A stretch of 64,000 bases of DNA from JACMLC01 sp963817025 (GTDB taxonomy: Bacteria > Acidobacteriota > Blastocatellia > Pyrinomonadales > Pyrinomonadaceae): the NCBI GenBank assembly GCA_963817025.1, contig CAWFML010000004.1:434001-498000 (forward strand). Direction: 5' to 3'. The translations under genes were made by a program, and so were the position numbers. The notes under the pieces were generated by a model. That model searched no databases. It saw nothing but the letters and a program-made list of their open reading frames with translations, and had not been told where the DNA came from. Positions 33,270 through 42,226 of this stretch are shown one piece after another. Each line of letters opens with the position of its first letter. The first letter of the stretch is position 1.

Positions 33270-33628
33270 TTCAGAGACGCACATGCTCATTGACTGTGTG
33301 AAACAAGGATTGAAAAGAGATTGGCTGTGCAAGCCTTACTCTTTGCGATTCTTTGCGTCTGACTCTTTGCGCTCTTTGCGTTTAAGCTCAATATTAACCG
33401 CAAAGCGCGCAAAGGTTTTTCGCAAAGAACCGCAAAGAAAGTTCTACCTCTTGTTTCGCATTGACTATAGCGGATTGCGATTGCCTGCGCCCTCGCTGAC
33501 GGTCGGGCTACTGCCCCGGAGGTTACAGTAGCGGGGCAGTAGCCCGACCGTCAGCGAGGGCGCATCAACTCACACTCAATCGCTAATAGCTATAAATGAA
33601 ACAATGAGCAAATGAGTCAATGAATCAA
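33270..33628. other. Gap of 359 bp made almost wholly of palindromes
   Basis: Three elements fill it: a family B variant (CTTTGCGCTCTTTGCG paired with GCAAAGCGCGCAAAGG, about 33337-33442), a perfect 32-bp inverted repeat at 33486-33564, and part of a family C element from about 33600 to the stop codon of the phosphodiesterase. No gene is supported. Confidence 0.8.
33486..33564. repeat. Perfect 32-bp GC-rich inverted repeat
   Basis: Arms 33486-33517 and 33533-33564 are exact reverse complements (TGCGCCCTCGCTGACGGTCG... and its complement) around a 15-base loop. Shorter TATAGCGGATTGCG-type and CGCTAATAGCTATA-type sequences flank it, a further, weaker outer pairing. Confidence 0.92.
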
Positions 33629-35068
33629 TTACCTGATTGCCCTGCCTTCTGCATTTTTCAGTGAGAGACTGAGCACGCGCGCGATGGTCGGGCCGATGTC
33701 AATCATGCGTACCTCGCCGAGATCGCCGCGCCGCTTGACGCCTGCGCCGGACATAATCAGAGAAGCTTTGTAGTCTGGCCGCGTGGGCAGAAATCCGTGC
33801 TGGCCGCGCCGTGTATAAGGCGTGATGAACTCGCCCGTGTAGTTGCCGCCGAATGTGTAGCCGTCCGCAGCATCGAGCATCAGGGCTGCGCGCGGATTGC
33901 CGCCAATCTTTTTTATCTCCCCTGCTTCGAGCACGCGAAAGATTCCGCTTCCATTTTTTCCCGCCAGCGGCTTAAAGATGTCTCTTACTTTCCTGAGCGC
34001 ATCCTTGTCCTGCGGGTCGCGCAGGATGATCGCGCATGAGCCGCTCGTCGGATATGCTGCTGCGCGCCAGTCTGTAACTCCGGCTGGCACTTCCTCGCCC
34101 CTGCCGCTCTTTGGGACAGACACCTGCGCCAGCCCCGCCCGTGCCAGTAGCACGCCCGGATGCACCTGCTCTTTGACCGGCATAAACCCGTGATCGCTGA
34201 CGATAAAGATGGCCGTCTCGGAAAGCGTTCCCGCGCGCTCTGCTGCGGCGAGAATGCGCCCGACATAGCCGTCAACCTTTTCGAGTATCGCAAACGCTTC
34301 CGGCGTGAACGGGCCGTAGTCGTGCTGAAAGTGATCCAGATCGAAGAGATGAACCAGCACAAGCTCGGGACGCTTTTCCGTAATGAGGTATTCGGCAAAG
34401 CGCGTGCGCAGGTCGTCGCTCTCATCCTTGTTGACCTGACTATAAAGAGCAGCGTCGCGTCCGGCCACTTCCTGAACCAACCCTCGCGGGCGCGTGTTCT
34501 CTCCGATCCTCTGCCATGTCGCTTCGCGCGAGACGCCGCTTTGATAAATTTCCGGCAGGTTGTAATCGCCCGCGCCCGCAGAGACGGGCCATGAGACCAT
34601 AGCTGTTTTCAGATTCCGCCGCGCCGCAGCATCCCACAAAGTGTCAATCTTGATGTCGCGCGCAAACCAGTTCCACGCGCCCCGCTGCTTCTCATCAGGC
34701 CGCTCGAAAACCTCGTTGCCCAGAATGCCATGCTTCGCAGGCGTTGCGCCCGTCACAATCGTCGCGTGCGCCGGATACGTCACGGAAGGATAAACGGTCA
34801 GGACGCCGCGCGCCGTCGCGCCCTCCGTCATCAAACGCCTGAGCGCAGGAATTTTTAATTGATACTCGTCGCGCCTGTTCAGGTAGCGCGCATCAAGCCC
34901 ATCAAGCGAAATGACGATGACGCGCTTTGCAGGCTTCTGAATTTGAGGAGGCTGCGCGTGATTATTCCGGCCCACACAAATACTGAAAGCTGCGAGCAGC
35001 AGCGAAAGCATGACCAGCGCGGCCACATGTCGCAGCCGTGAGTTAAGAGGATAAGTGTTCGCAGACAT
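33629..35068 (-). CDS. Exported type I phosphodiesterase / nucleotide pyrophosphatase family protein
   Basis: About 479 residues of the alkaline phosphatase superfamily. A signal peptide (VAALVMLSLLLAAFSICVG) precedes VIVISLDGLDARYLNR, where Asp binds metal, and TVYPSVTYPAHATIVTGATP, where Thr is the usual nucleophile. Later metal ligands are seen in LFDLDHFQHDYGP and IFIVSDHGFMPV, and a final HGFLPTRPDY. These fit bacterial relatives of NPP/ectonucleotidases, which cleave phosphodiester or phosphate esters in the periplasm. The start at 35068 is preferred because AGGAG lies six bases upstream. It follows leuS at some distance, with a family B palindrome between. The substrate is unknown. Confidence 0.9.
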   Translation of the reverse strand: MSANTYPLNSRLRHVAALVMLSLLLAAFSICVGRNNHAQPPQIQKPAKRVIVISLDGLDARYLNRRDEYQLKIPALRRLMTEGATARGVLTVYPSVTYPAHATIVTGATPAKHGILGNEVFERPDEKQRGAWNWFARDIKIDTLWDAAARRNLKTAMVSWPVSAGAGDYNLPEIYQSGVSREATWQRIGENTRPRGLVQEVAGRDAALYSQVNKDESDDLRTRFAEYLITEKRPELVLVHLFDLDHFQHDYGPFTPEAFAILEKVDGYVGRILAAAERAGTLSETAIFIVSDHGFMPVKEQVHPGVLLARAGLAQVSVPKSGRGEEVPAGVTDWRAAAYPTSGSCAIILRDPQDKDALRKVRDIFKPLAGKNGSGIFRVLEAGEIKKIGGNPRAALMLDAADGYTFGGNYTGEFITPYTRRGQHGFLPTRPDYKASLIMSGAGVKRRGDLGEVRMIDIGPTIARVLSLSLKNAEGRAIR

Positions 35069-35095
35069 GCTCATCTCCTGAAAATCAAAGAGGCG

Positions 35096-35191
35096 GTTTC
35101 GCGCAAAGGCGCAAAGAGAAAAGATAAGGCGCAAAGGAGTCGATGATTTCTTTGCGGCTTACGGTTTTTCCTTTGCGCCTTTGCGCGAAAC
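35096..35191. repeat. Family B palindrome (GCAAAGGCG type) after leuS
   Basis: Arms 35096-35116 and 35171-35191 (GTTTCGCGCAAAGGCGCAAA and complement, 21 bp, perfect) enclose a loop with further partial pairing. It lies 40 bp past the leuS stop codon on the minus strand. Confidence 0.88.
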
Positions 35192-35231
35192 AAAACTGTC
35201 GCTATCCGACAAGCCTTCGTTAATTTAAGAC

Positions 35232-37796
35232 TTATCGCACGACGATGTTAACGAGGCGTTGCGGGACGACGATGACCTTGACGACTTCGCGTCCATCAAT
35301 CCAGCCCAGCACCTTCTCATCTGCGAGGGCTGCCGCGCGCAGCTCTTCTTCCGAAGTCTCAGGCTTGGCGCTGATACGCGTGCGCAGCTTGCCGTTAATC
35401 TGCACAGGAATTTCCAGTTCCTCTTTGCGCGCCAAATCCGCATTGACCACAGGCCAGACGGCCCTGCCTTCGTTCAGGAGGCCGCCCGCGTGGCCCAAGC
35501 TCTCCCACAGCTCTTCGGCTGCATGCGGCGCAAACGGCGTGAGCATCGTGACCAGAGATTCCAGAGCCTCGCGCACGGCGTAGACATCGGACGCAGCAGC
35601 CACTGGCGGCGTCACATTGAAATCGCCGAGCGCATTCGAGAGTTCCATCAACGCTGCGACGCTGGTGTTGAAATGCAACTCTTCAAAGTCGGAAGTGATG
35701 CGCGCAATCGTCTGGTGAGTCTTGCGACGTAAGGCCCGCGCCTCTGGACTAAACTCTCCGACGCTTTGCTCATCCAGTCTCTGCGCGGGATCGGTCAGAC
35801 GCTCGCGCCAACGCCAGACCATCTTGTAAACGCGTTGCAGAAAACGCACAGCGCCTTCGATGCCCGTCTCCTGCCAGCGCAATTCATTTTCGGGCGGCGC
35901 GGCAAAGAGCACGAACAGGCGCGCTGCGTCCGCGCCGTAAGCCGCAATCATGTCGTCCGGGTCAACGCCGTTGCCCAAACTCTTTGACATGGCTTTCCAT
36001 TCATCCGTGCCCTCTACGCGATTAGTCACCATGCCCTGCGTCAAGAGACGCTTGACCGGCTCGTTGAAATTCACCAGCCCCAGATCGCGCATCATCTTGG
36101 CCCAGAAACGCGTGTAGATGAGATGCATCACGGCATGCGAGTCGCCGCCGATGTACTGATCCACAGGCGTCCAGTACGCGGCCATCTCTTTGTCAAAAGG
36201 CGCGTCCTCGTTGCGCGGGTCGCAGTAGCGAAAGAAGTACCACGAAGAGTCTACGAAAGTATCCATCGTGTCGGTTTCACGACGGGCCGCGCCATTGCAT
36301 TGCGGGCAACTGACGTTGACAAACTCCGCCACTCCCGCGAGCGGCGATTCGCCCGTCCCCGTAAACTCCGCATGCTCCGGCAAACGCACCGGCAAATCCT
36401 TTTCCGGCACGGGAACTGTGCCGCAACTTTCGCAGTAGATCATTGGAATCGGCGCGCCCCAGAACCGCTGGCGCGAGATGCCCCAGTCGCGTATCCGATA
36501 AGTGACTGCGCCCTCGCCGAATCCCTTCCCGGCTGCGAACGCAGTCATCTCCTGAATGGCGACTTCGGACAGCTTGCCGCTCCACTCGCCGCTGTTGACG
36601 AGCATGCCATAGTCCGCGGTTGCCCCCGTCATCTCGGTCGATTGATCCATACCGAGTTGCGGGTCAAAACCGCCCGGCTCTTCAGCGTGAGTAATGGGCG
36701 CGATGACCTGATGAATCGGCAGCGTATACTTTTGCGCGAACTCGAAATCGCGCTCGTCGTGCGCCGGGACAGACATCACAGCGCCCGTGCCGTATTCCAT
36801 CAACACATAGTTTGCCGTCCACACAGGCACACGCTCGCCCGAAAACGGATTGAGAGCGATGAGGCCCGTATTGATGCCTTCCTTCTCTTCCTCTGCGCCC
36901 GGCTCTGTGGCCCTGTTGCGCTCCTCACGCACGCGCCTGGTAAACTCCATCACGTCCGTCTTCAAAGGAGAGGATTCCAACAACTCTGCGAGCAGCGGAT
37001 GTTCTGCGGCCAGCACGACGGCGTTTGCGCCGTAGATGGTATCAATGCGCGTGGTAAAAACGCGTGCGTGTTTGTCCGTGCCTTCGATGGCAAAGTTGAC
37101 GTAGGCTCCGACGCTTTTGCCGATCCAATCGCGCTGGCGTTTCAAGACCTTTTCCGGCCACGCAGCCTCTATCTCCTTCATGTCTTCCAAGAGTTGCTCC
37201 GCATAATCCGTGATGCGTATGAACCACTGCTCCAACTCTTTTTTGATAACGGGCGTGCTGCAACGCCAGCACACGCCGCCGGACGATTGCTCGTTCGAGA
37301 GCACGGTCTGTTCCTTCGGACACCAGTTGACGGCGGACTTGCGTTTGTAGGCCAAGCCCTTTTCGTACATCTTCAGAAAGAACCACTGATCCCACTTGTA
37401 ATAGTCCGGCCTGTGCGCGGCAATCTCGCGCCGCCAGTCATAGCTCACGCCCATGCGTTTCATCTGCCCGCGCATGTGCGCGATGTTCTGCTCAGTCCAT
37501 TCCAGAGGCATGATGCCGCGCTTGATGGCGGCCTGCTCCGCTGGCTGTCCAAAGCTGTCCCAGCCAATCGGGTGCAGCACATTGAAGCCGCGCAGACGCT
37601 TGTACCAAGCGAGCGCATCGCCTATGGAATAGTTTCGCACATGACCCATGTGCAGAAAGCCGGAGGGGTACGGCAGCATCTCCAGACAATAAAACTTCGG
37701 GCGCGCGTCCGTCTCTTTAGCCTCGAACGCGCCCGACTCTGTCCACAGCTTTTGCCACTTCTGTTCTATCTTTTCGGGATAATATTTTTCGTCCAT
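35232..37796 (-). CDS. leuS: Leucyl-tRNA synthetase
   Basis: Charges tRNA-Leu with leucine. The 854-residue protein has the class I HIGH motif as LPYPSGFLHMGHVRNYSIGD (H49-M-G-H52), the CP1 editing domain with its T-rich region (FTTRIDTIYGANAVVLA), a zinc-binding-type insert (IYCESCGTVPVPEKDLP and CPQCNG), the KMSKS loop as KAMSKSLGNGVDP, and the C-terminal domain ending PVQINGKLRTRISA. Length and order are those of bacterial LeuRS. The ATG at 37796 gives the canonical MDEKYYPEKIEQKWQ start. A 627-residue reading frame on the other strand is only its shadow. Essential housekeeping gene. Confidence 0.98.
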   Translation of the reverse strand: MDEKYYPEKIEQKWQKLWTESGAFEAKETDARPKFYCLEMLPYPSGFLHMGHVRNYSIGDALAWYKRLRGFNVLHPIGWDSFGQPAEQAAIKRGIMPLEWTEQNIAHMRGQMKRMGVSYDWRREIAAHRPDYYKWDQWFFLKMYEKGLAYKRKSAVNWCPKEQTVLSNEQSSGGVCWRCSTPVIKKELEQWFIRITDYAEQLLEDMKEIEAAWPEKVLKRQRDWIGKSVGAYVNFAIEGTDKHARVFTTRIDTIYGANAVVLAAEHPLLAELLESSPLKTDVMEFTRRVREERNRATEPGAEEEKEGINTGLIALNPFSGERVPVWTANYVLMEYGTGAVMSVPAHDERDFEFAQKYTLPIHQVIAPITHAEEPGGFDPQLGMDQSTEMTGATADYGMLVNSGEWSGKLSEVAIQEMTAFAAGKGFGEGAVTYRIRDWGISRQRFWGAPIPMIYCESCGTVPVPEKDLPVRLPEHAEFTGTGESPLAGVAEFVNVSCPQCNGAARRETDTMDTFVDSSWYFFRYCDPRNEDAPFDKEMAAYWTPVDQYIGGDSHAVMHLIYTRFWAKMMRDLGLVNFNEPVKRLLTQGMVTNRVEGTDEWKAMSKSLGNGVDPDDMIAAYGADAARLFVLFAAPPENELRWQETGIEGAVRFLQRVYKMVWRWRERLTDPAQRLDEQSVGEFSPEARALRRKTHQTIARITSDFEELHFNTSVAALMELSNALGDFNVTPPVAAASDVYAVREALESLVTMLTPFAPHAAEELWESLGHAGGLLNEGRAVWPVVNADLARKEELEIPVQINGKLRTRISAKPETSEEELRAAALADEKVLGWIDGREVVKVIVVPQRLVNIVVR

Positions 37797-37835
37797 TGTT
37801 TTTTCAGCCTCTTACGGTTGTCTCTACAATTAATC

Positions 37836-38006
37836 ATGAAACCGCCACCGGCACAAAGCCCGCAGAGAGCAAATTGCGACACGGTCAACGATTTTTTAAT
37901 TTTTGAGGTGGAGTCTGGAAGACAGCCGCTGCGGAACCACCGCGCACAAGACTATCTGGCGCGGCTGCCGAGCGGCACTGTAAGAGCGAGTCTGGAAGGA
38001 TTATGA
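37836..38006 (+). CDS. Possible small protein, first of a coupled pair
   Basis: A 56-residue frame (MKPPPAQSPQ... TVNDFLIFEV... LARLPSGTV) divergent from leuS. No ribosome site or known domain is clear. Its stop overlaps the next ATG as ATGA, and GGAAGGA inside its end could serve that gene. It may be a real small gene or a remnant. Confidence 0.28.
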   Translation: MKPPPAQSPQRANCDTVNDFLIFEVESGRQPLRNHRAQDYLARLPSGTVRASLEGL

Positions 38007-38164
38007 AAACGTCTCATGATGAATGCAGCCTGCTCAAGACCTTTTACAAATCTCGCGCTATCTTAGCGCAGAAGGCTGGCGGGCGTCTAATAAGAATTGG
38101 GACGGAGGGGAAGATGGCTGGAATTTTCCACCCGGACTCCCCCTTTCTTGCATTCAAGGCTTAG
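38003..38164 (+). CDS. Possible small protein, second of a coupled pair
   Basis: A 53-residue frame (MKTSHDECSLLKTFYKS...) starting within the stop of the previous frame, with GGAAGGA a few bases upstream. No family is recognised. Support is only the coupling signal and ribosome site. Confidence 0.25.
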   Translation: MKTSHDECSLLKTFYKSRAILAQKAGGRLIRIGTEGKMAGIFHPDSPFLAFKA

Positions 38165-38207
38165 TTAAATATCGCTCTCTGATTGACGGAGATAGAGCGT
38201 GATCTCG

Positions 38208-39191
38208 CTATGCCCCGGAGCATAATCCCGTGCAAGGATGCATCCAGAATGTGCCGCAGCCTGTGCTGATGCGCTTGCAAAATGTCCCGAAGCAATCATA
38301 AAGAATACACCAATCAGAGTCATGTGAGCAGTTGCATTTCTTACTCGGGTCCGGGTCTGGGTCTAGGCCGGATAGAACAGTGTCTCGACCACCTAAGTTA
38401 TTAAGAAACTCCGCCCCTTCACTCTTGGAGAAGACGACAAGCGCCTTCTTATTGAGCAACTGAAGTGGCTCACCTACCTGAGCTTTCCATAGAGGATTAT
38501 CAGGAGACAAACTGAACAATTCCGGCGTGGCTAAGGATATAGCATCCAAAATCACCTCGCGTTGTTCTTTCTTCATGGTTGGACGCTGAGCAAGATAAAG
38601 CGCTAAATGGACTCTCCAGAGGTCGCTTTTATCCTTGCTCACGGACTTCGCAAACAGCGCTTTCCTGTCGGTTAAAGAGAGGGCTGAAATAGCTGTGTAT
38701 TTCTGTAGCAGCGTGATTTCGGCCTCATCATCACTGATGTTGGACAGAATGGCCGCCGCCTCCTGTTTAGAGTATGCGCCTAGCGCATGTTGCCTGAGCA
38801 ATTGCAACGGGCCATCGACCTTTGTCTTCCACAGGGGGCTTTCGCTGGTTAAGCTAAACAACTCGGGGATGGCTAAGGAAATAGCTTCCAAGACCACTTC
38901 CCGCTGGTCGTTGTTCAGTTCCGAGCGCTTGGCTAGAGTGAGAGCCAAGTGGACTCGCCACAAGCTGCTTTTTTCCGCCGCAGAAGACTGAACGAATAAC
39001 GCTCTTCTCTCCGAGACAGGGAGCGCAGCCATCTCTTGATACCTGCGCAGATACGCGCGTTCAACATCAATTTCCTGCGATTGCGCGCCATTCATGGCTG
39101 CTGTTTTTTGTGCATGAACGGGCGATGTGATTGAACCGGCGAGGACAACAGTTAGAGTGAGTAACGTTGTGTGCAACACTTTCTTTAACAT
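38208..39191 (-). CDS. Fulvocin C-related secreted protein with internal duplication and eight-Cys tail
   Basis: A 327-residue protein. A signal peptide (TTLLTLTVVLAGSITSPVHA) is followed by two tandem helical repeats of about 105 residues: first with SERRALFVQSSAAEKSSLWR, LALTLAKRSELNNDQREVVL and PELFSLTSESPLW; second with TDRKALFAKSVSKDKSDLWR, LALYLAQRPTMKKEQREVIL and PELFSLSPDNPLW. The last about 42 residues hold eight cysteines (CNCSHDSDWC, CFGTFC, STGCGTFW, CTGLC), enough for four disulfides. This Cys-rich end resembles fulvocin C, a myxobacterial bacteriocin, and proteins annotated as fulvocin C-related. Release of the tail by cleavage would be expected but is not shown. No immunity or export gene is adjacent. 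Confidence 0.72.
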   Translation of the reverse strand: MLKKVLHTTLLTLTVVLAGSITSPVHAQKTAAMNGAQSQEIDVERAYLRRYQEMAALPVSERRALFVQSSAAEKSSLWRVHLALTLAKRSELNNDQREVVLEAISLAIPELFSLTSESPLWKTKVDGPLQLLRQHALGAYSKQEAAAILSNISDDEAEITLLQKYTAISALSLTDRKALFAKSVSKDKSDLWRVHLALYLAQRPTMKKEQREVILDAISLATPELFSLSPDNPLWKAQVGEPLQLLNKKALVVFSKSEGAEFLNNLGGRDTVLSGLDPDPDPSKKCNCSHDSDWCILYDCFGTFCKRISTGCGTFWMHPCTGLCSGA

Positions 39192-39278
39192 TTTTTAGGC
39201 TCCGTAAGGGTGAGTGCGAGGATCCAAAACGGATTGTATAGCATTTGCCCGTCATAAAACAATCAATTACGCTGCACG

Positions 39279-41213
39279 CTAAAGATTCTCAATCTCAACC
39301 GGCTCGACTTCGTCTGCCGGTTCAAACTTGAAGACTTTCGAGTAGAAATAAAACTCTCCGTCCAGCGCGCGTTTGATATTTTCGGCGCGGCGAAAGCCGT
39401 GTTGCTCGCCTTCAAAGGGAACGTAGGCGACGGGTAAGCCTTTGGCTTTGACCGCCTCAAACATCCGCTCGGCCTGATCGGGCGGGACGACTTTATCTTC
39501 GAGTCCCTGAAAGAGAATCATCGGGCATGACAACTGCTCCGTGAAATTTATCGGAGAGCGTTCGAGGTAGAGGTCGCGGCGTTCTGGGTATGGGCCAATC
39601 AGTCCGTCCAGATAGCGCGACTCGAACTTGTGCGTGTCCTTTGCCAGAGCTTCTGCGTCGCTCACGCCGTAGTGGCTTGCGCCCGCGCCGAAGACCTTGC
39701 GGAAAGTGAGCGCGGCGAGTGTTGTGTAGCCGCCCGCGCTGCCGCCGCGAATCGCCAGGCGGTTTCTGTCCGCGCGTCCCTGCTCTGCCAGAAAGAGCGC
39801 GCCGCCCGCGCAATCGTCCACATCCACGATGCCCCAGTTGTCTTTCAATCTTTCACGATACGCGCGGCCATAGCCTGTGCTGCCGCCGTAGTTCATATCG
39901 AGCACTGCGATGCCGCGGCTGGTCCAGTATTGAATCGAGAGCCGCAAGGCGGTCGTCGTCGCAGAGGTCGGGCCGCCATGACTGATGACGAGGAGCGGCG
40001 GACGCTCTTCTTCAGGAGCTTTGAAATCTTTGTTCTGCGGCGCGTAGAAAAAGCCGTGCGCCGTCGCGCCGTCCACAGCCGGAAATTCTATCGCTTCGGG
40101 GATGGATAAATATCCTTTATCAACTTCGACGCTGCTTGAGCGGCGCAGGGTTTCAAATTTTGCGCTGGCGAGGTCAAGCAGCACCACCGAGTCCGGCAGA
40201 GTCGGAGAGGCCGCGCACATGACTGCACGGCCCTCTGCGGCGCGCAGGTAAGCAATCTCCGTGTAGGGATTTTCGATTGACGCAAGCTGGCGCGTCGCTG
40301 TGTTCAGGCTTGCCAGACGCCAGTGTCCCTGCTCGTTGTAAGCGCAGATGATGCGCTCCGCAGACTCAAAATCGTAGACGGAGAGACCGAAAACCCATTC
40401 GGGTTCTCCGAACTCCATCGCCATCTCGCACAAAGCTTCCGCTTTTCCATCTTCATTGAGACGACACAGGTTCCACCAGCCCGTGCTGTCCGAAGCGAAA
40501 TACAACCTGTCATCCGGCGACCATTCCGGCTGAAAAATGGATTCGCCGATTCCGCCCGCAACCAGCTTTGCCTGCTCAAGCGTGCCGCCTTCGTTCACTT
40601 CGCCGACCCACAACTCCGAACCGTCCCAGGGCATGTTCGGGTGATTCCACTGAAGCCACGCGAGCCGCTTGCCGTCATGGCTCAGGCGCGGCGAAGAACA
40701 GAAGTCGCTGCCGGACACAAGCACCTGCTGCGACTCTCCGTTGTTGAGATCAATGCTGACAATCGTGTTTGTGGCTTCGCGGTCGCTTTGCCCGTGGTCT
40801 TCGCGGACACAAATCAGGCGATTGCGTTTTCGGTCTATCACTCCTCCGGCATAACGCATCTCGCCTTCAGGGGTCAGCGGCTGCGGCTCTGCGCCCGGAC
40901 TTTGCCTGTAGAGCCGCTGGTCAGTAAAGTTGGAGAAATAGACAGTGCCGTCCGCGACCAGATATGCGCCGCCGCCATATTCGTGAACGCGCGTGCGCGC
41001 ATTAAAGGGCGGCGGCGTGACATCCTGTATTTCACCGTCCGGCGTCCGGCGCACCACGACATACCGCCCGCCTTCGGACGGACGGCTTTCGAGCCAGTAA
41101 ATATCTTCGCCGTCAAACACGGTCTCGCTCAAGCCAATCGTGCCGGAGACGATCAAGTCCGCAGTGATCGGAGATTTCCAGGAGCCGTACGATTTCGTCT
41201 GTGTGTCTGTCAT
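39279..41213 (-). CDS. S9 family peptidase (prolyl oligopeptidase fold)
   Basis: A 644-residue protein with an N-terminal beta-propeller (segments such as FSNFTDQRLYRQSPG and LSHDGKRLAWLQWN) and a C-terminal alpha/beta hydrolase domain. The nucleophile is Ser492 in IRGGSAGGYTTL; the acid is in FQGLEDKVVPPDQ and the histidine in EGEQHGFRRAE. The oxyanion region LVISHGGPTSATT is present. No signal peptide is seen, so it probably degrades peptides in the cytoplasm. AAGGACAC stands before the ATG. The gene downstream on the same strand is separate in function. Confidence 0.92.
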   Translation of the reverse strand: MTDTQTKSYGSWKSPITADLIVSGTIGLSETVFDGEDIYWLESRPSEGGRYVVVRRTPDGEIQDVTPPPFNARTRVHEYGGGAYLVADGTVYFSNFTDQRLYRQSPGAEPQPLTPEGEMRYAGGVIDRKRNRLICVREDHGQSDREATNTIVSIDLNNGESQQVLVSGSDFCSSPRLSHDGKRLAWLQWNHPNMPWDGSELWVGEVNEGGTLEQAKLVAGGIGESIFQPEWSPDDRLYFASDSTGWWNLCRLNEDGKAEALCEMAMEFGEPEWVFGLSVYDFESAERIICAYNEQGHWRLASLNTATRQLASIENPYTEIAYLRAAEGRAVMCAASPTLPDSVVLLDLASAKFETLRRSSSVEVDKGYLSIPEAIEFPAVDGATAHGFFYAPQNKDFKAPEEERPPLLVISHGGPTSATTTALRLSIQYWTSRGIAVLDMNYGGSTGYGRAYRERLKDNWGIVDVDDCAGGALFLAEQGRADRNRLAIRGGSAGGYTTLAALTFRKVFGAGASHYGVSDAEALAKDTHKFESRYLDGLIGPYPERRDLYLERSPINFTEQLSCPMILFQGLEDKVVPPDQAERMFEAVKAKGLPVAYVPFEGEQHGFRRAENIKRALDGEFYFYSKVFKFEPADEVEPVEIENL

Positions 41214-41247
41214 GCCATGTGTCCTTTAACTTTTCCTGATTGTTATT

Positions 41248-42090
41248 TCACGCGCCGCAGCCGCAGCCCAAAACATCCACGGCCTTGTTGCCCTTGATGC
41301 TGTAGACGGTCTTCCAATTGCCCTCGTAATACGCGCCGGAGACGACTATCTCCATCACGCCGTCGCCGTTCAAATCGAGGACGGCGACCAGATTATATTC
41401 GTTCGGCGCGCTGAATTGTTCGGGACGCACATGATACTCCTCGTCGAGCATAATGGTCTGCACTTTTCCGTTAACCACTTTACGCAGCATGACGAGCGAG
41501 TAATCGCCAGCGTCCGCATTGGGCGTGATGCTGCCGCTCTCCCAGCGATGGGCGCACGTCGCGTTGACGATCACTTCCTCCACGCCGTCGCCTTCAAGGT
41601 CAACGCGCACCACCTTCATGATGTTCACCTCCGGGCGGCGAATCCCTTTCCGCTTCAGCAAGCCTTCGACGGCGACGCGATAAACCGCCTGCCCGTTGCT
41701 TTCAATCTTCGGCATGCGCGGCAGAGGATTCCACTTTCCCGCGACCCCTATGTAATTCGAGCCTGCGGGCATGGATTCGGAAATCTCCTTCGGAATCTCA
41801 ACATACAGTGTGTCTTCACAGGGCGGCCCTTGCGAAGCGGCCTTGCCGCCCGTCACAGACTTGTATTCGCCCTTCAGATCATACAGGCGATACTTGTCGC
41901 CGCCGCTCATGCGCGTTGAAATCTCTTCCGCCTTCGACCACTGCCCGTCAATCACGCCGCCGAGCAGGCAGCCGCCGTCCATATCCACAAGCGGCACGAC
42001 CGTCTCGCTCCTGACCTGCGCGCGTGAAGGCAGCGAAGCGTATGGCATTAATAGCATCGAGACTAAAACTATAACTTTGAAAAGTTGCAT
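41248..42090 (-). CDS. Exported FG-GAP-like calcium-binding protein
   Basis: A 280-residue protein with a signal peptide (VIVLVSMLLMPYASLPSRA). The mature part contains two EF-hand-like loops in FG-GAP context, VRVDLEGDGVEEVIVNATC and AVLDLNGDGVMEIVVSGAYY, and ends in GCGCGA. The N-terminal half has no recognised family. It is likely a periplasmic or surface protein. GGAGG lies just before the ATG at 42090. It is followed after 34 bp by the S9 peptidase gene. Confidence 0.6.
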   Translation of the reverse strand: MQLFKVIVLVSMLLMPYASLPSRAQVRSETVVPLVDMDGGCLLGGVIDGQWSKAEEISTRMSGGDKYRLYDLKGEYKSVTGGKAASQGPPCEDTLYVEIPKEISESMPAGSNYIGVAGKWNPLPRMPKIESNGQAVYRVAVEGLLKRKGIRRPEVNIMKVVRVDLEGDGVEEVIVNATCAHRWESGSITPNADAGDYSLVMLRKVVNGKVQTIMLDEEYHVRPEQFSAPNEYNLVAVLDLNGDGVMEIVVSGAYYEGNWKTVYSIKGNKAVDVLGCGCGA

Positions 42091-42129
42091 CCGTCCTCCA
42101 TCAATTTCCTGAATATCAAAGCAAGATCA

Positions 42130-42226
42130 GGGTTAGCCACAGAGAGAGAGAAAGAAATCTCAAATTCGGAATCTCAGATTTGAAATCATTATCGACCTCT
42201 GTGTCTGCGGCGCTTCTGTGGCCGAC
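42130..42226. repeat. Palindrome with GCCACAGAG ends
   Basis: Outer GCCACAGAG / CTTCTGTGGC pairing surrounds an inner AAATCTCAAATTC...AATCTCAGATTT hairpin. It starts immediately past the stop codon of the sugar-dehydrogenase-like gene on the minus strand. Confidence 0.6.

Larger units (their letters stand above)
37797..38207. other. Gap of 411 bp between leuS and the fulvocin-like gene
   Basis: It holds two overlapping small reading frames on the plus strand (37836-38006 and 38003-38164), described separately and weakly supported. Near 38170-38205 lies a partial hairpin (CGCTCT with AGAGCG) just past the stop of the fulvocin-like gene. Nothing else is recognised. Confidence 0.5.

Noticed and set aside
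36123..38006. A 627-codon open frame opposite leuS
   Set aside because: It is the antisense shadow of a certain leuS gene; its composition (His/Arg/Ala-rich) and lack of domains fit a non-coding frame. Only its last part, beyond leuS, was considered as a small gene.
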